Source of the DNA: Geodermatophilus obscurus
Lineage (GTDB): Bacteria; Actinomycetota; Actinomycetes; Mycobacteriales; Geodermatophilaceae
Assembly (NCBI RefSeq): GCF_900143215.1
Contig: NZ_FRDM01000001.1
Location: 1-64,000, forward strand
Direction of reading: 5' to 3'
DNA length: 64,000 bases
Shown here: piece by piece, positions 35,291 through 42,934 of the stretch
How the letters are laid out: each line of letters starts with the position of its first letter
Numbering within the stretch: position 1 is the stretch's first letter
The notes under the pieces: model-generated
Told to the model about the DNA's origin: nothing
Seen by the model: the letters and a program-made list of their open reading frames with translations, nothing else
Databases searched by the model: none
Translations under genes and position numbers: made by a program

Positions 35291-35348
35291 AGAAGGACCC
35301 CGTCCTCCCCACCCTTCGCAGGCTCAGGGCGGGACCCGGGACGGGGCC
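35291..35348. repeat. dispersed palindromic repeat, complete copy
   Basis: The copy starts with GAAGGACCCCGTCCTCCCC, has a TCGCAGGCTCA centre and ends GGGCGGGACCCGGGACGGGG. It begins immediately after the lipoprotein stop codon. Confidence 0.85.
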
Positions 35349-35378
35349 GCTGGATCCGGGCGAGGAGAGGACTGGAGA

Positions 35379-36623
35379 GTGAGGCGCGTCGAGGCGGGGG
35401 TGGTCCGCCCGGGCTGGGAGGCCGAGATCGAGGCCCAGGGCCTGGTCTACAACCGCACGGAACTGCCCGGCGGCGAGATGCGCAGCTACTGGCGCGAGGG
35501 GCCGTTCTACGACTTCACGATGGCCGAGGTGCAGCGGCTGGAGGGCTGGGTCGCGCAGCTGTTCCAGATGTGCGTGGCCGCCGGTGACCACGTCGTCGAG
35601 CACGACCTGTTCGACCGGATGGGCATCCCGCCGATCGCCCGCCCGGAGATCCGCCGCACCTGGGAGACCGAGCCGCCGAGCGTCTACGGCCGCTTCGACC
35701 TGCGCTACGACGGCCAGGGCCCGCCGAAGCTGCTGGAGTTCAACGCCGACACCCCGACCGGTCTGGTCGAGTCCGCCGTCACCCAGTGGAACTGGCACCT
35801 GTTCACCGGTCAGGGCGCCGACCAGTGGAACGCCCTGCACGACAGGCTCGTCGCCGCCTGGCAGCGCAACCTCCTGCGCTGGGAGCGGCGCACGGGCGTC
35901 CGCCCGCGGGTGCACCTGGCCTGGACGGCGGAGGAGCGCTCGGGCGAGGACCGGATGACCGTGGCGTACCTGATGGACACCGTCGTGCAGGCCGGCTACG
36001 AGGCCATCGAGCTGGTCGTGGAGGACATCGCGCTCGACGACGGGGACGGCCGTTTCTACGACCAGCAGGGCCGCCACCTCGACGTCGTCTTCAAGCTCTA
36101 CCCGTGGGAGTGGCTGATCGAGGACGAGTTCGGCGCCGCCGTCCTCGCCGACGCCGCCCGTCCGGGCGGGACCACCTGGGTGGAGCCGGCCTACAAGATG
36201 CTGTGGAGCACCAAGGCGCTGCTGCCGGTGCTGTGGCAGCTCTTCGGCAGCGACCCGGCGCTCTCCCCGCTGCTGCTGCCGGCCTACTTCACCGACGAGA
36301 TGCCCTCGTCCTGGCAGACGTTCGTGCGCAAGCCGCTGTGGGGCCGGGAGGGCGCCAACGTGCAGATCGTCCGCGACGGGCAGGTCGCGGTGGAGATGCC
36401 CGGCCGGTACGGCACCGAGGGCTGGATCGTGCAGGAGTTCGCGCCCCTGCCGGACTTCGCCGGCGTCGACGGCCCGCACCACCCGGTGCTCGGGGCCTGG
36501 GTGGTCGACGGCGAGCCGGCCGGCCTGGGCATCCGGGAGAGCGACGGGCTGGTCACCGACAACCTGAGCTTCTTCGTGCCGCACACCGTCGACTTCACGG
36601 CTCCGCAGGCCGGCCGCCGGTAG
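35379..36623 (+). CDS. glutathionylspermidine-synthase-family ATP-grasp protein
   Basis: The protein has 414 residues from the GTG at 35379, with GAGGAGAGG upstream. Conserved parts of the GspS synthetase domain are KLLEFNADTPTGLVESAV, FKLYPWEWLIEDEFGAAV, EPAYKMLWSTKALLPVLWQL and FVRKPLWGREGANVQI. These form an ATP-grasp ligase that joins a peptide carboxylate to an amine. Only the synthetase part is present, not the amidase. In actinobacteria the substrate of these proteins is not established. It is downstream of a lipoprotein and a repeat element. Confidence 0.88.
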   Translation: MRRVEAGVVRPGWEAEIEAQGLVYNRTELPGGEMRSYWREGPFYDFTMAEVQRLEGWVAQLFQMCVAAGDHVVEHDLFDRMGIPPIARPEIRRTWETEPPSVYGRFDLRYDGQGPPKLLEFNADTPTGLVESAVTQWNWHLFTGQGADQWNALHDRLVAAWQRNLLRWERRTGVRPRVHLAWTAEERSGEDRMTVAYLMDTVVQAGYEAIELVVEDIALDDGDGRFYDQQGRHLDVVFKLYPWEWLIEDEFGAAVLADAARPGGTTWVEPAYKMLWSTKALLPVLWQLFGSDPALSPLLLPAYFTDEMPSSWQTFVRKPLWGREGANVQIVRDGQVAVEMPGRYGTEGWIVQEFAPLPDFAGVDGPHHPVLGAWVVDGEPAGLGIRESDGLVTDNLSFFVPHTVDFTAPQAGRR

Positions 36624-36642
36624 CCGACCTACGGTCAGCGGC

Positions 36643-37127
36643 ATGCCGTTGGAGGGTGAGTACGAGCCGAGTCCCGAGGCCAGGGTGCGCGAGCAGTAGA
36701 AGGACCCCCTGCCCCCCGCGACTCGCGAGCTCGCCGCGGGACCCTGCAGGGGGCCGACACGCTGCGCGACACCGGGATCCCGATCGCGGTCTTCTGGACC
36801 CGCGGTGCGCGGACCGGGAAGGTGCGCAAGAACGGCTTGATGCGGGTCGAGCACGAGGGCGCCTACGCGATGGTCGGCTCGCAGGGCGGCGCTCCCAAGG
36901 ACCCGGCGTGGGTGGCCAACCTCCGTCGGCACCCCGACCAGGTGACCGTGCAGGACGGGTCCGAGCCGTGGGACGGCGTGGCCCGCGAGGTGACCGGCGA
37001 GGAGAGGCGGCAGTGGTGGGAGCGGGCCGTCGAGGTCTGTCCCGAGTACGAGCGGTACCAGCAGCGCACCGACCGGGAGATCCCGGTGTTCGTCGTCGAG
37101 CGGGCCGACCCGGTCAGCCCGGCATAG
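36643..37127 (+). pseudogene. deazaflavin-dependent oxidoreductase (DDN-like), disrupted by repeat element
   Basis: The start ATG at 36643 gives MPLEGEYEPSPEARVREQ and then TAG at the left edge of a palindromic repeat. After the repeat, in a different frame, the protein resumes: TLRDTGIPIAVFWTRGARTG, then GLMRVEHEGAYAMVGSQGGA and TDREIPVFVVERADP. These are the conserved parts of F420H2-dependent nitroreductase/quinone reductase proteins. The segment normally between them (VELYE...GTEG) is missing and replaced by the ~59-base repeat. The C-terminal part alone (from about 36822) could still be translated. Confidence 0.75.
36697..36755. repeat. dispersed palindromic repeat, copy inside a gene
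   Basis: It starts TAGAAGGACCCCCTGCCCCC, has an ACTCGCGAGCTCG centre and ends GGGACCCTGCAGGGGGCC. This is the CTGC subtype. It replaces part of a deazaflavin-oxidoreductase gene and supplies the stop codon. Confidence 0.85.
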
Positions 37128-37142
37128 GCAAGGCTGCCCTAA
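37124..37142 (+). promoter_or_regulatory. IdeR/DtxR-like iron box
   Basis: ATAGGCAAGGCTGCCCTAA matches the IdeR consensus at 14 of 19 positions. It ends 44 bases before the siderophore-binding lipoprotein gene. Confidence 0.75.
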
Positions 37143-37186
37143 GTTCCTCTCGGAGTCGGAGATGCCGGCTCCGGGAGGAGGCGGCG

Positions 37187-38146
37187 GTGCGGACGACGTG
37201 CGGAACGCTGGCGGTGGCGTCAGCGCTGCTGCTGACCGGCTGCGGGGCGGCGGACGGGGGGACGACGGCGTCGACGGGGACGTCCGCCGCAGACGAGGTG
37301 CGCACGGTCGAGCACGCCGCGGGCAGCACGGAGATCACCGGCAGCCCGGAGCGGGTCGTCGTCCTCGACACCGGTGAGCTCGACGCGGTGCTCGCGCTGG
37401 GCGTCACCCCGGTCGGCGCCGTGCGCACCGGGGTCAGCGACGAGCTGCCGGCCTACATCGAGGACGCCGGGGTCGACCCGGCCGAGATCGCGAACGTCGG
37501 CACGATCGCCGAGCCGGCCCTCGAACAGATCGCCGCGCTGGAGCCCGACCTCATCCTGTCCAACGCCGTCCGGCACGCCGAGATCTACGACGAGCTCTCG
37601 GCGATCGCACCGACCGTCTACGCCGAGGCGATCGGGGAGACGTGGGAGGACAACCTGCGGCTGGCCGGTGAGGCGCTCGGCCGGTCGAGCGAGGCCGAGG
37701 AGCTGCTCGCCGGGTACCAGGAGCGCGCCGCCGAGGTGGGCGCCCGCTACGGCGACCCGGCGGCGACCGAGGTCAGCGTGGTGCGCTTCCTCGACGGCTC
37801 GGCGGTCCGGCTCTACGGGGAGGGCTCCTTCATCGGCGACGTCCTGGCTGACGTCGGCTTCGCCCGGCCCGAGCTGCAGCGCACGGCCGAGACCTTCGTC
37901 GAGGTGAGCCCGGAGCAGATCGGCCGGGCCGACGGCGACCTCGTCTTCTCCGCCTCCTACGGCGAGGAGGGAGCGACCGCCGCGGGCGAGATCACCGCCG
38001 GCGGGCTGTGGCAGGGGCTCTCCGCGGTCCAGCAGGGCCGCGCGTTCGAGGTGAGCGACGACCGCTGGTTCCTGGCGATCGGCCCGCTCGGCGCCGGGCT
38101 GGTGCTCGACGACCTGGAGCGGTTCGCGCAGCAGCTGGAGAGCTGA
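37187..38146 (+). CDS. iron-siderophore ABC transporter substrate-binding lipoprotein
   Basis: The protein has 319 residues from the GTG at 37187, with GGGAGGAGG before it. A signal peptide ends in LLLTGC (lipobox). The mature part is a periplasmic-binding-protein type III fold: SPERVVVLDTGELDAVLALG, GTIAEPALEQIAALEPDLIL, then a long linker helix and FLAIGPLGAGLVLDDLERF. This is the FepB/FhuD class, which binds ferric siderophores outside the membrane. No permease or ATPase gene follows here, so it works with a transporter encoded elsewhere. Iron control by the upstream box is expected. Confidence 0.9.
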   Translation: MRTTCGTLAVASALLLTGCGAADGGTTASTGTSAADEVRTVEHAAGSTEITGSPERVVVLDTGELDAVLALGVTPVGAVRTGVSDELPAYIEDAGVDPAEIANVGTIAEPALEQIAALEPDLILSNAVRHAEIYDELSAIAPTVYAEAIGETWEDNLRLAGEALGRSSEAEELLAGYQERAAEVGARYGDPAATEVSVVRFLDGSAVRLYGEGSFIGDVLADVGFARPELQRTAETFVEVSPEQIGRADGDLVFSASYGEEGATAAGEITAGGLWQGLSAVQQGRAFEVSDDRWFLAIGPLGAGLVLDDLERFAQQLES

Positions 38147-38226
38147 GCCGGGGTCCGCCGGGGAGCCGCCGCGCGACGAGCAGCGAGCGACCGTGCGCCA
38201 GCGGACACGACCCCCCGTCCTCTCCG

Positions 38227-38288
38227 CTGTCGGGGGCGCGGCGCCGCGGGCCTGGACCTGTTGGGGGCGCGGCGCCGCGGGCCTGGAC
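38227..38288. repeat. 31-bp tandem repeat, two units
   Basis: Two units (38227-38257, 38258-38288) differ at one base, C/T in CTGTCGGGGG versus CTGTTGGGGG. Each contains the palindrome GGCGCC followed by GCGGGCCTGGAC. The pair sits between the binding-protein gene and the DUF2127 gene and may act as a hairpin or terminator. Confidence 0.85.
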
Positions 38289-38308
38289 GCTGTGGATCCC
38301 CGAGGACG

Positions 38309-38825
38309 ATGCCGGGCACGACCACCACCGACCGGCTGTTGCGCGCCGCCCTGCTCCTCAAGGGACTCGACGGCGCGGTCGAGCTGCTGGCGGGCGTCGC
38401 TCTCGCGCTGGTGGGCCCACGGAACCTCGGGGAGCTGACCCGTCGGGTGGTCGCGCACCACCTGCTGGGCAGCCCGCACGGCATCCTGGCCGAGCGGTTC
38501 ACGGCCGGGGAGGCCGCGCTGGGCGGTGGCGACCGCACGTTTCGCCGTCGTCTACCTGACCCTCCACGGCCTGGTGAAGCTGGGGCTGATCGTGGCACTG
38601 CTGCGTGAGCTGCGACCCGCGTACCCGGTGGCGATCGGCGTCCTCGCGGTCTTCATCGGCTACGAGGCGTACCGGGCGGCACGGACCGGGTCGTCGCTGC
38701 TCTGGGCGGCCGCGGCGCTCGACCTCGCGATCACCGTGCTCGTGGTGCGGGAGTACCGCCGCCTCACGGCAGCGCGGCCGCCGCGGCCGGGATCGCGGCG
38801 GCGACCGCGTCGGGGAACGTGGTGA
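38309..38825 (+). pseudogene. DUF2127 membrane protein with a frameshift
   Basis: From the ATG at 38309 (TTTTDRLLRAALLLKGLDG, ALVGPRNLGEL) the frame is disrupted near 38540. The DUF2127 sequence continues in another frame (FAVVYLTLHGLVKLGLIVAL, IGVLAVFIGYEAYRAARTG, LAITVLVVREYRRL). Removing one T from TTT at 38540-38542 restores one protein of about 170 residues with four membrane helices, as in the family. It may be a recent mutation or a sequencing error. The 3' end overlaps the convergent winged-helix gene. Confidence 0.7.
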
Positions 38826-39825
38826 ACGGCGTCGCGGTGACCGAGCGCTTCGCGCCGCGGCCCTGCCACGCCCAGGTGCCCAGCACCCGCCCGCGGTGGA
38901 CGACGGTCGGCCGGAAGACGCCGTTGCCGCCGGGCACGATCTGGTCGGCGAACTCGGGCGGGACGGCGCAGCTGCGGTCGGCGTAGCCGAGGACGAACTC
39001 GTCGAACCCGGGCAGCAGGAACAGCCCGGCCGCCTCGGCGCGGTGCTCGGCCAGCAGGTCGGGGGTCTCCGGCGCCAGCAGGTGCTCCCGGCCGTCGACC
39101 TCGACGGCGGCCAGGTGGTCGCGGACGGCGGCCACCCCGGCCCGCACCTGCGTCACCGGCAGCCCGGCCCAACGTGCGAGGTCGGCGACGGTGGCCGGCC
39201 CGTGCCCCCGGAAGTAGCGCAGCGCCAGCTCGGCCAGGCCGGCGTCCCGGTCCAGCCGCCGCGGCACGGTCACCCACTCGCCGAGCAGCACGAACGCCTG
39301 CTCACCGTCGGCCATCGGCCCCATGCAGAGGGTGCCTGTCTGCGCCAGGTACCAGAGCAGGTGGTAGCCGCGCTGCCCGGTGACGGCGACGCCGCCCGCG
39401 GCAACCGCGGTGAGCAACTCCCTGCGTCCGCAGCGCCGGCCGCCGGTGAGCGCCGCGACGACCAGCTCGCGCGCCCGCTCGGTGTCGGCCTCGGTGAGAC
39501 CGAGCGCGGCTCGCCGCTGAGCGGCGCCGGCCAGCACCCGCGGGCCCAGCAGCTCCAGCATCCAGGGCAGGTCCTCGGCGGGCAGCAGGTGCAGCGTGCC
39601 CCGCATCGGCCACGAGCGGACGACCTCCCCGGCGTCCAGCGCCGCCTCCACCCCGGCCCGCGTGCGCTGCGCCGTCCGCAACGCGACCGAGGTGAGCGCC
39701 CCGGGCAGGTCCTGGCCCTGCACGCACGTGAGCAGCCGGACCGCCTCGGTCGCGGTGGCCGGCGGCGGGCCGGCGACCCGCTGGGCCACCAGCCGCAGCA
39801 GCGCGAGGTCGTGTGCCGTCGTCAT
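38764..39825 (-). CDS. winged-helix DNA-binding protein (HTH_42/DUF1006, AlkZ-like)
   Basis: The protein has 353 residues. Family signatures are LLTCVQGQDLPGALTSVALR (the Q-x-Q/D-like catalytic loop position), VVRSWPMRGTLHLLPAEDLP and LLPGFDEFVLGYADR. Related proteins are YcaQ/AlkZ-type DNA glycosylases that unhook interstrand crosslinks. It is therefore either such a glycosylase or a DNA-binding relative. It overlaps the DUF2127 gene on the other strand by 62 bases. Confidence 0.8.
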   Translation of the reverse strand: MTTAHDLALLRLVAQRVAGPPPATATEAVRLLTCVQGQDLPGALTSVALRTAQRTRAGVEAALDAGEVVRSWPMRGTLHLLPAEDLPWMLELLGPRVLAGAAQRRAALGLTEADTERARELVVAALTGGRRCGRRELLTAVAAGGVAVTGQRGYHLLWYLAQTGTLCMGPMADGEQAFVLLGEWVTVPRRLDRDAGLAELALRYFRGHGPATVADLARWAGLPVTQVRAGVAAVRDHLAAVEVDGREHLLAPETPDLLAEHRAEAAGLFLLPGFDEFVLGYADRSCAVPPEFADQIVPGGNGVFRPTVVHRGRVLGTWAWQGRGAKRSVTATPFTTFPDAVAAAIPAAAAALP

Positions 39826-39893
39826 GGCCGGAGCCTGCCAGCGGGGTGCGACGGTGACCCGCGCCCGCGCGCCGGCACTGCCAGACTGCCCGC

Positions 39894-40535
39894 GTGCGGG
39901 CAGCGGACTGGGATGCGCGCTACGCCGCGCAGCAGCAGTGGTCGGCCGAGCCCAACGCGCTGGTCGCCGAGCTGCTCGCCGATCTGCCGCCGGGCACCGC
40001 GGTCGACCTGGCGGCGGGGGAGGGGCGGCACGCGCTGTGGCTCGCCGGACGCGGCTGGGAGGTCACCGCGGTCGACTTCTCCGCCGCCGGGCTGGCCCGG
40101 GGGCGCGAGCGGCCCGGTGCCGACCGCGTCACCTGGGTGACCGCCGACGTCCTCGCCTGGAACGCCCCGCCGGGCTCGCTGGACCTCGTGCTGGTCGCCT
40201 ACCTGCACCTGCCGGAGGCCGAGACGACGGCGCTGCTGCGCCGCACGGTCGGCTGGCTGCGGCCCGGCGGGCGGCTGCTCGTCCTCGGCCACGACGCCGA
40301 CAACGTCGCCCACGGGGTCGGCGGCCCGCAGGACCCCGCCATCCTGCACAGCGTCCCCCGGCTGGCCCCGGTGGCCGAGCTGCTCGACGTCGACCGGCTG
40401 GAGCAGGTGCGCCGGCAGACCCCGGCCGGCACCGCGCTGGACACCCTGCTGTGGGGGCGGCGCAGCGGCGGGTGGAGGACCCCCTGCCCCCCGCTCGCGG
40501 GCTCGCGGCGGGACCCTGCAGGAGGCCGGCGGTAG
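39894..40535 (+). CDS. SAM-dependent methyltransferase with repeat-derived C-terminus
   Basis: The protein has 213 residues from the GTG at 39894. It starts WDARYAAQQQWSAEPNALVA, has motif I VDLAAGEGRHALWLAGRGW and the TAVDFSAAGLARG end of beta-2, followed by LDLVLVAYLHLP. This pattern is that of tellurite-resistance (TehB)-like or ubiE-like small methyltransferases. The natural end is probably DTLLWGRRSGG. The last ~20 residues (WRTPCPPLAGSRRDPAGGRR) are encoded by a palindromic repeat copy. Confidence 0.8.
   Translation: MRAADWDARYAAQQQWSAEPNALVAELLADLPPGTAVDLAAGEGRHALWLAGRGWEVTAVDFSAAGLARGRERPGADRVTWVTADVLAWNAPPGSLDLVLVAYLHLPEAETTALLRRTVGWLRPGGRLLVLGHDADNVAHGVGGPQDPAILHSVPRLAPVAELLDVDRLEQVRRQTPAGTALDTLLWGRRSGGWRTPCPPLAGSRRDPAGGRR
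40474..40528. repeat. dispersed palindromic repeat, copy overlapping a gene end
   Basis: GGAGGACCCCCTGCCCCCCG to GCGGGACCCTGCAGGAGGCC, the CTGC subtype also seen at 36.7 kb. It lies within the reading frame of the methyltransferase and delays its stop codon to 40533-40535. Confidence 0.85.
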
Positions 40536-40548
40536 CGTGCGGGACGTG

Positions 40549-40671
40549 ATGGGGATGGGCGGGGCCGGCGGACCCGATGCGGAACGCCGCCGGCGCCTGG
40601 TCGCCACGGTCGTGGTGCTGGCGCTGCTGCTGACCGCGGCGGCGACGGTGCTGTCGATCGTGCTCGGCTGA
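40549..40671 (+). CDS. 40-residue single-span membrane protein
   Basis: The ATG at 40549 (or the GTG just before it) opens a frame with a short Gly-rich start, a basic cluster (ERRRRLV) and one membrane helix (ATVVVLALLLTAAATVLSIV), ending at TGA 40669-40671. The positive-inside pattern and normal codon use suggest that it is translated. It fits between the methyltransferase and the DUF1801 gene with 11 bases to the next start. Function unknown. Confidence 0.5.
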   Translation: MGMGGAGGPDAERRRRLVATVVVLALLLTAAATVLSIVLG

Positions 40672-40682
40672 GGCGGCGGACC

Positions 40683-41108
40683 GTGGACGCCGGGATCGAG
40701 GAGTGGTTCTCCGCTGCCGGCCCGCGCGAGGCCGAGCTGCGGGCCGCCGATGCGCTCGTCACGGCCGCCGCGCCGGGCATCGACCGGCAGCTGGTGCCGG
40801 TCGGCTCCGGCCTGGTGCTCGGCTACGGGCTGATGCCCTACCGACCGCGGTCGGCCCGGGAGACGACGACGTGGCCGCTGATCGCCCTGGCGGCGCAGAA
40901 GCGCCACCTGTCGCTCTACGTCTGCGCGGTCGTCGACGGCGCCTACCTGGCCGAGTCCCGCGCCGACCGGCTGGGCCGGGTGTCCTGCGGGAAGAGCTGC
41001 ATCCGGTTCTCCTCGCTGGACCGCGTCGACCGGGCCGAGCTCACTGCGCTGCTGCAGGACGCCGTGGCCGCGACAGGGGCCGGCGCGAACGCCTACTCCT
41101 CGGGCTGA
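40683..41108 (+). CDS. DUF1801-like protein
   Basis: The protein has 141 residues from the GTG at 40683. QLVPVGSGLVLGYGLMPYRP, AAQKRHLSLYVCAV and RVSCGKSCIRFSSLDRVD follow the DUF1801 (YdhG-like) pattern, an alpha/beta fold of unknown function with similarity to iron-sulfur or frataxin-like proteins. Its last residues overlap the end of the convergent fusion gene by 16 bases. Confidence 0.7.
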   Translation: MDAGIEEWFSAAGPREAELRAADALVTAAAPGIDRQLVPVGSGLVLGYGLMPYRPRSARETTTWPLIALAAQKRHLSLYVCAVVDGAYLAESRADRLGRVSCGKSCIRFSSLDRVDRAELTALLQDAVAATGAGANAYSSG

Positions 41109-42433
41109 TCGGCCCGCCGCCGGGCCGGCTGCTCCGCGGGAGCCGCCGGGACGAGGTGGGTGGCGAACCAGTCGCGGGCCAGCTCGGCGGCGGCACGGAG
41201 CGTCCCCGGCTCCTCGAACAGGTGCGAGGCCCCCGGGACGACGGCCAGCCGGTTCGCGCACCGCATCCGGGCCTGCGCCTCCCGGTTCAGCTCGAGCACC
41301 TGCTGGTCGTGGCCGCCCACGACGAGCAGCGTCGGCGCCCGCACCTCGGCCAGCGCCGGGCCGGCCAGGTCGGGGCGGCCGCCGCGGGAGACCACCGCCC
41401 GCACGGTGTCGTCCCGGGCCGCTGCGACCAGGGCCGCCGCGGCGCCGGTGCTCGCGCCGAAGTACCCCAGCGGCAGGCCGGCGCAGGACGGCTCGGCCGT
41501 CGCCCAGCGGGCCACCGCGGCCAGCCGCCCGGCCAGCAGCTCGACGTCGAAGACCGGGCCGCGGGCGGTCTCCTCGGCCGGGGTGAGCAGGTCGACCAGC
41601 AGGGTGGCCATCCCCGCGCAGCGCAGCACCTCAGCGACGGCGCGGTTGCGGGGGCTGTGCCGGCTGCTGCCGGTGCCGTGGGCGAAGACGACCAGCCCGC
41701 CGGCGTGCTCGGGGACGGTCAGGTGCCCGGGCAGTCCGTCGGGACCGGCGTCGGCGACCACGTCCTCGTCCCGCGGGGTGGGGACTCCCGGCCCGGGTGC
41801 CGGGGCCGGACGGCGCAGCAGCGCGAGGACCTCCTCCTCGTCGGTCGCCCGGAAGTCGGCGTATGCCTGCCCGACCGCGGTGAAGTGCTGGGGGCTCTCC
41901 AGGCACACCACCTCGTCCACGGTCGGTGCGATCTCGGCCAGGGCGCGCGGCGAGCCGACCGGGACGGCCAGCACCACGCGCGCCGCGCCGTGCGCCCGGA
42001 CCACCGCGCAGGCGGCCCGGGCGGTGGCGCCGGTCGCGATGCCGTCGTCCACCACCACCGCCGTCCGTCCCTCCAGCGGGAGCCGTGCCCGGTCGCCGCG
42101 CAGCTGCCGGGCCCGCCGTTCGAGCTCGGCCCGCTCGCGCCGCTCGACGTCGGCGAGGGTCGCCTCGTCGACCCGGGCGGCGTCCAGCACGTCCTCGTTG
42201 AGGACGACCACGCCGTCCTCACCGACGGCGCCCATCGCCAGCTCCGGGCGCCGTGGCAGGCCGAGCTTGCGGACCAGGACGACATCCAGCGGGGCGCCCA
42301 GTGCGCGCGCGACCTCCGCGGCCACCGGCACCCCGCCGCGGGGCAGGCCGAGCACCACGACGCCCCGGCCGGCGAACGGCGCCATCCGGCGCCCCAGCTG
42401 CCGGCCGGCGTCCCTGCGGTCTTGGAACGGCAC
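41093..42433 (-). CDS. phosphoribosyltransferase / dienelactone-hydrolase-like fusion
   Basis: The protein has 446 residues from the GTG at 42431-42433, behind GAGGAGGCG. Residues 1-~210 are a phosphoribosyltransferase domain with the PRPP loop VVVDDGIATGATARAA. Residues ~230-440 are an alpha/beta hydrolase (LVVFAHGTGSSRHSPRNRAV, nucleophile elbow YFGASTGAAAALVA, Asp in LLVVGGHDQQV, His in GASHLFEEPG). Similar fusions occur in actinobacteria, and Rv0571c-like phosphoribosyltransferases belong to the DosR hypoxia regulon. A DosR-like box lies 77 bases upstream. Confidence 0.85.
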   Translation of the reverse strand: MPFQDRRDAGRQLGRRMAPFAGRGVVVLGLPRGGVPVAAEVARALGAPLDVVLVRKLGLPRRPELAMGAVGEDGVVVLNEDVLDAARVDEATLADVERRERAELERRARQLRGDRARLPLEGRTAVVVDDGIATGATARAACAVVRAHGAARVVLAVPVGSPRALAEIAPTVDEVVCLESPQHFTAVGQAYADFRATDEEEVLALLRRPAPAPGPGVPTPRDEDVVADAGPDGLPGHLTVPEHAGGLVVFAHGTGSSRHSPRNRAVAEVLRCAGMATLLVDLLTPAEETARGPVFDVELLAGRLAAVARWATAEPSCAGLPLGYFGASTGAAAALVAAARDDTVRAVVSRGGRPDLAGPALAEVRAPTLLVVGGHDQQVLELNREAQARMRCANRLAVVPGASHLFEEPGTLRAAAELARDWFATHLVPAAPAEQPARRRADQPEE

Positions 42434-42509
42434 CCGCGCCTCCTCGGGTCGGACCACCCATGCTCACCCTGGTCCCGTCCGGACGGGATACGCAACCACG
42501 GGTTGCCTG

Positions 42510-42523
42510 GTGACCTAGGTCCC
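42510..42523. promoter_or_regulatory. DosR-like box in divergent promoter
   Basis: GTGACCTAGGTCCC is one base away from a perfect palindrome GGGACCTAGGTCCC and matches the core of the mycobacterial DosR motif (GGGAC TWWA GTCCC) at 11 of 14. It lies between two divergent genes, and the fusion gene on the left is a DosR-regulon type. The match is suggestive only. Confidence 0.45.
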
Positions 42524-42616
42524 TGGTGTCTGCGCTCGCCAGCGGTCACCGTTGGTCGCCGGCGCCGAGAGCGCCCGACTGGTCCACCCACCCCGCGCGC
42601 ACGGAGGCGCCCCCGC

Positions 42617-42811
42617 ATGACGCTGACCGAAGACCCCGCCGTCGAGCAGGCCGTGGTCCGACTCGCCGACGAGTTCCGGGCGCGGCTGCGCCCCCAGGTC
42701 ATCGGCACCGTGGTCCGCACCTGCCGGCAGGACCTCAGCGGGGTACCGGCGACGGCGCTGCCCGAGCTGGTCGAGCGGTTGGCCCGGGAGCGCCTGCTGT
42801 CGGTCGGCTGA
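42617..42811 (+). CDS. three-helix-bundle dimerization-domain protein
   Basis: The protein has 64 residues from the ATG at 42617. It is wholly helical: AVVRLADEFRARLRPQVIGT, VVRTCRQDLSGVP, PELVERLARERLL. This matches the small three-helix-bundle proteins common in actinobacterial stress regulons. It diverges from the phosphoribosyltransferase fusion with a DosR-like box between them, so both may respond to low oxygen. No catalytic motif. Confidence 0.7.
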   Translation: MTLTEDPAVEQAVVRLADEFRARLRPQVIGTVVRTCRQDLSGVPATALPELVERLARERLLSVG

Positions 42812-42934
42812 CCGCGGCGGGAGCCTCGCCGCGAGACCCGGCGAGCGAGGAGCCGACCGAGGGCGCCGTCGGCCGGGACGGCGACACCGGCCGGACACCC
42901 GTCGGGGCGCCCGGCCGGCGTGGCCGCGCCGGGG

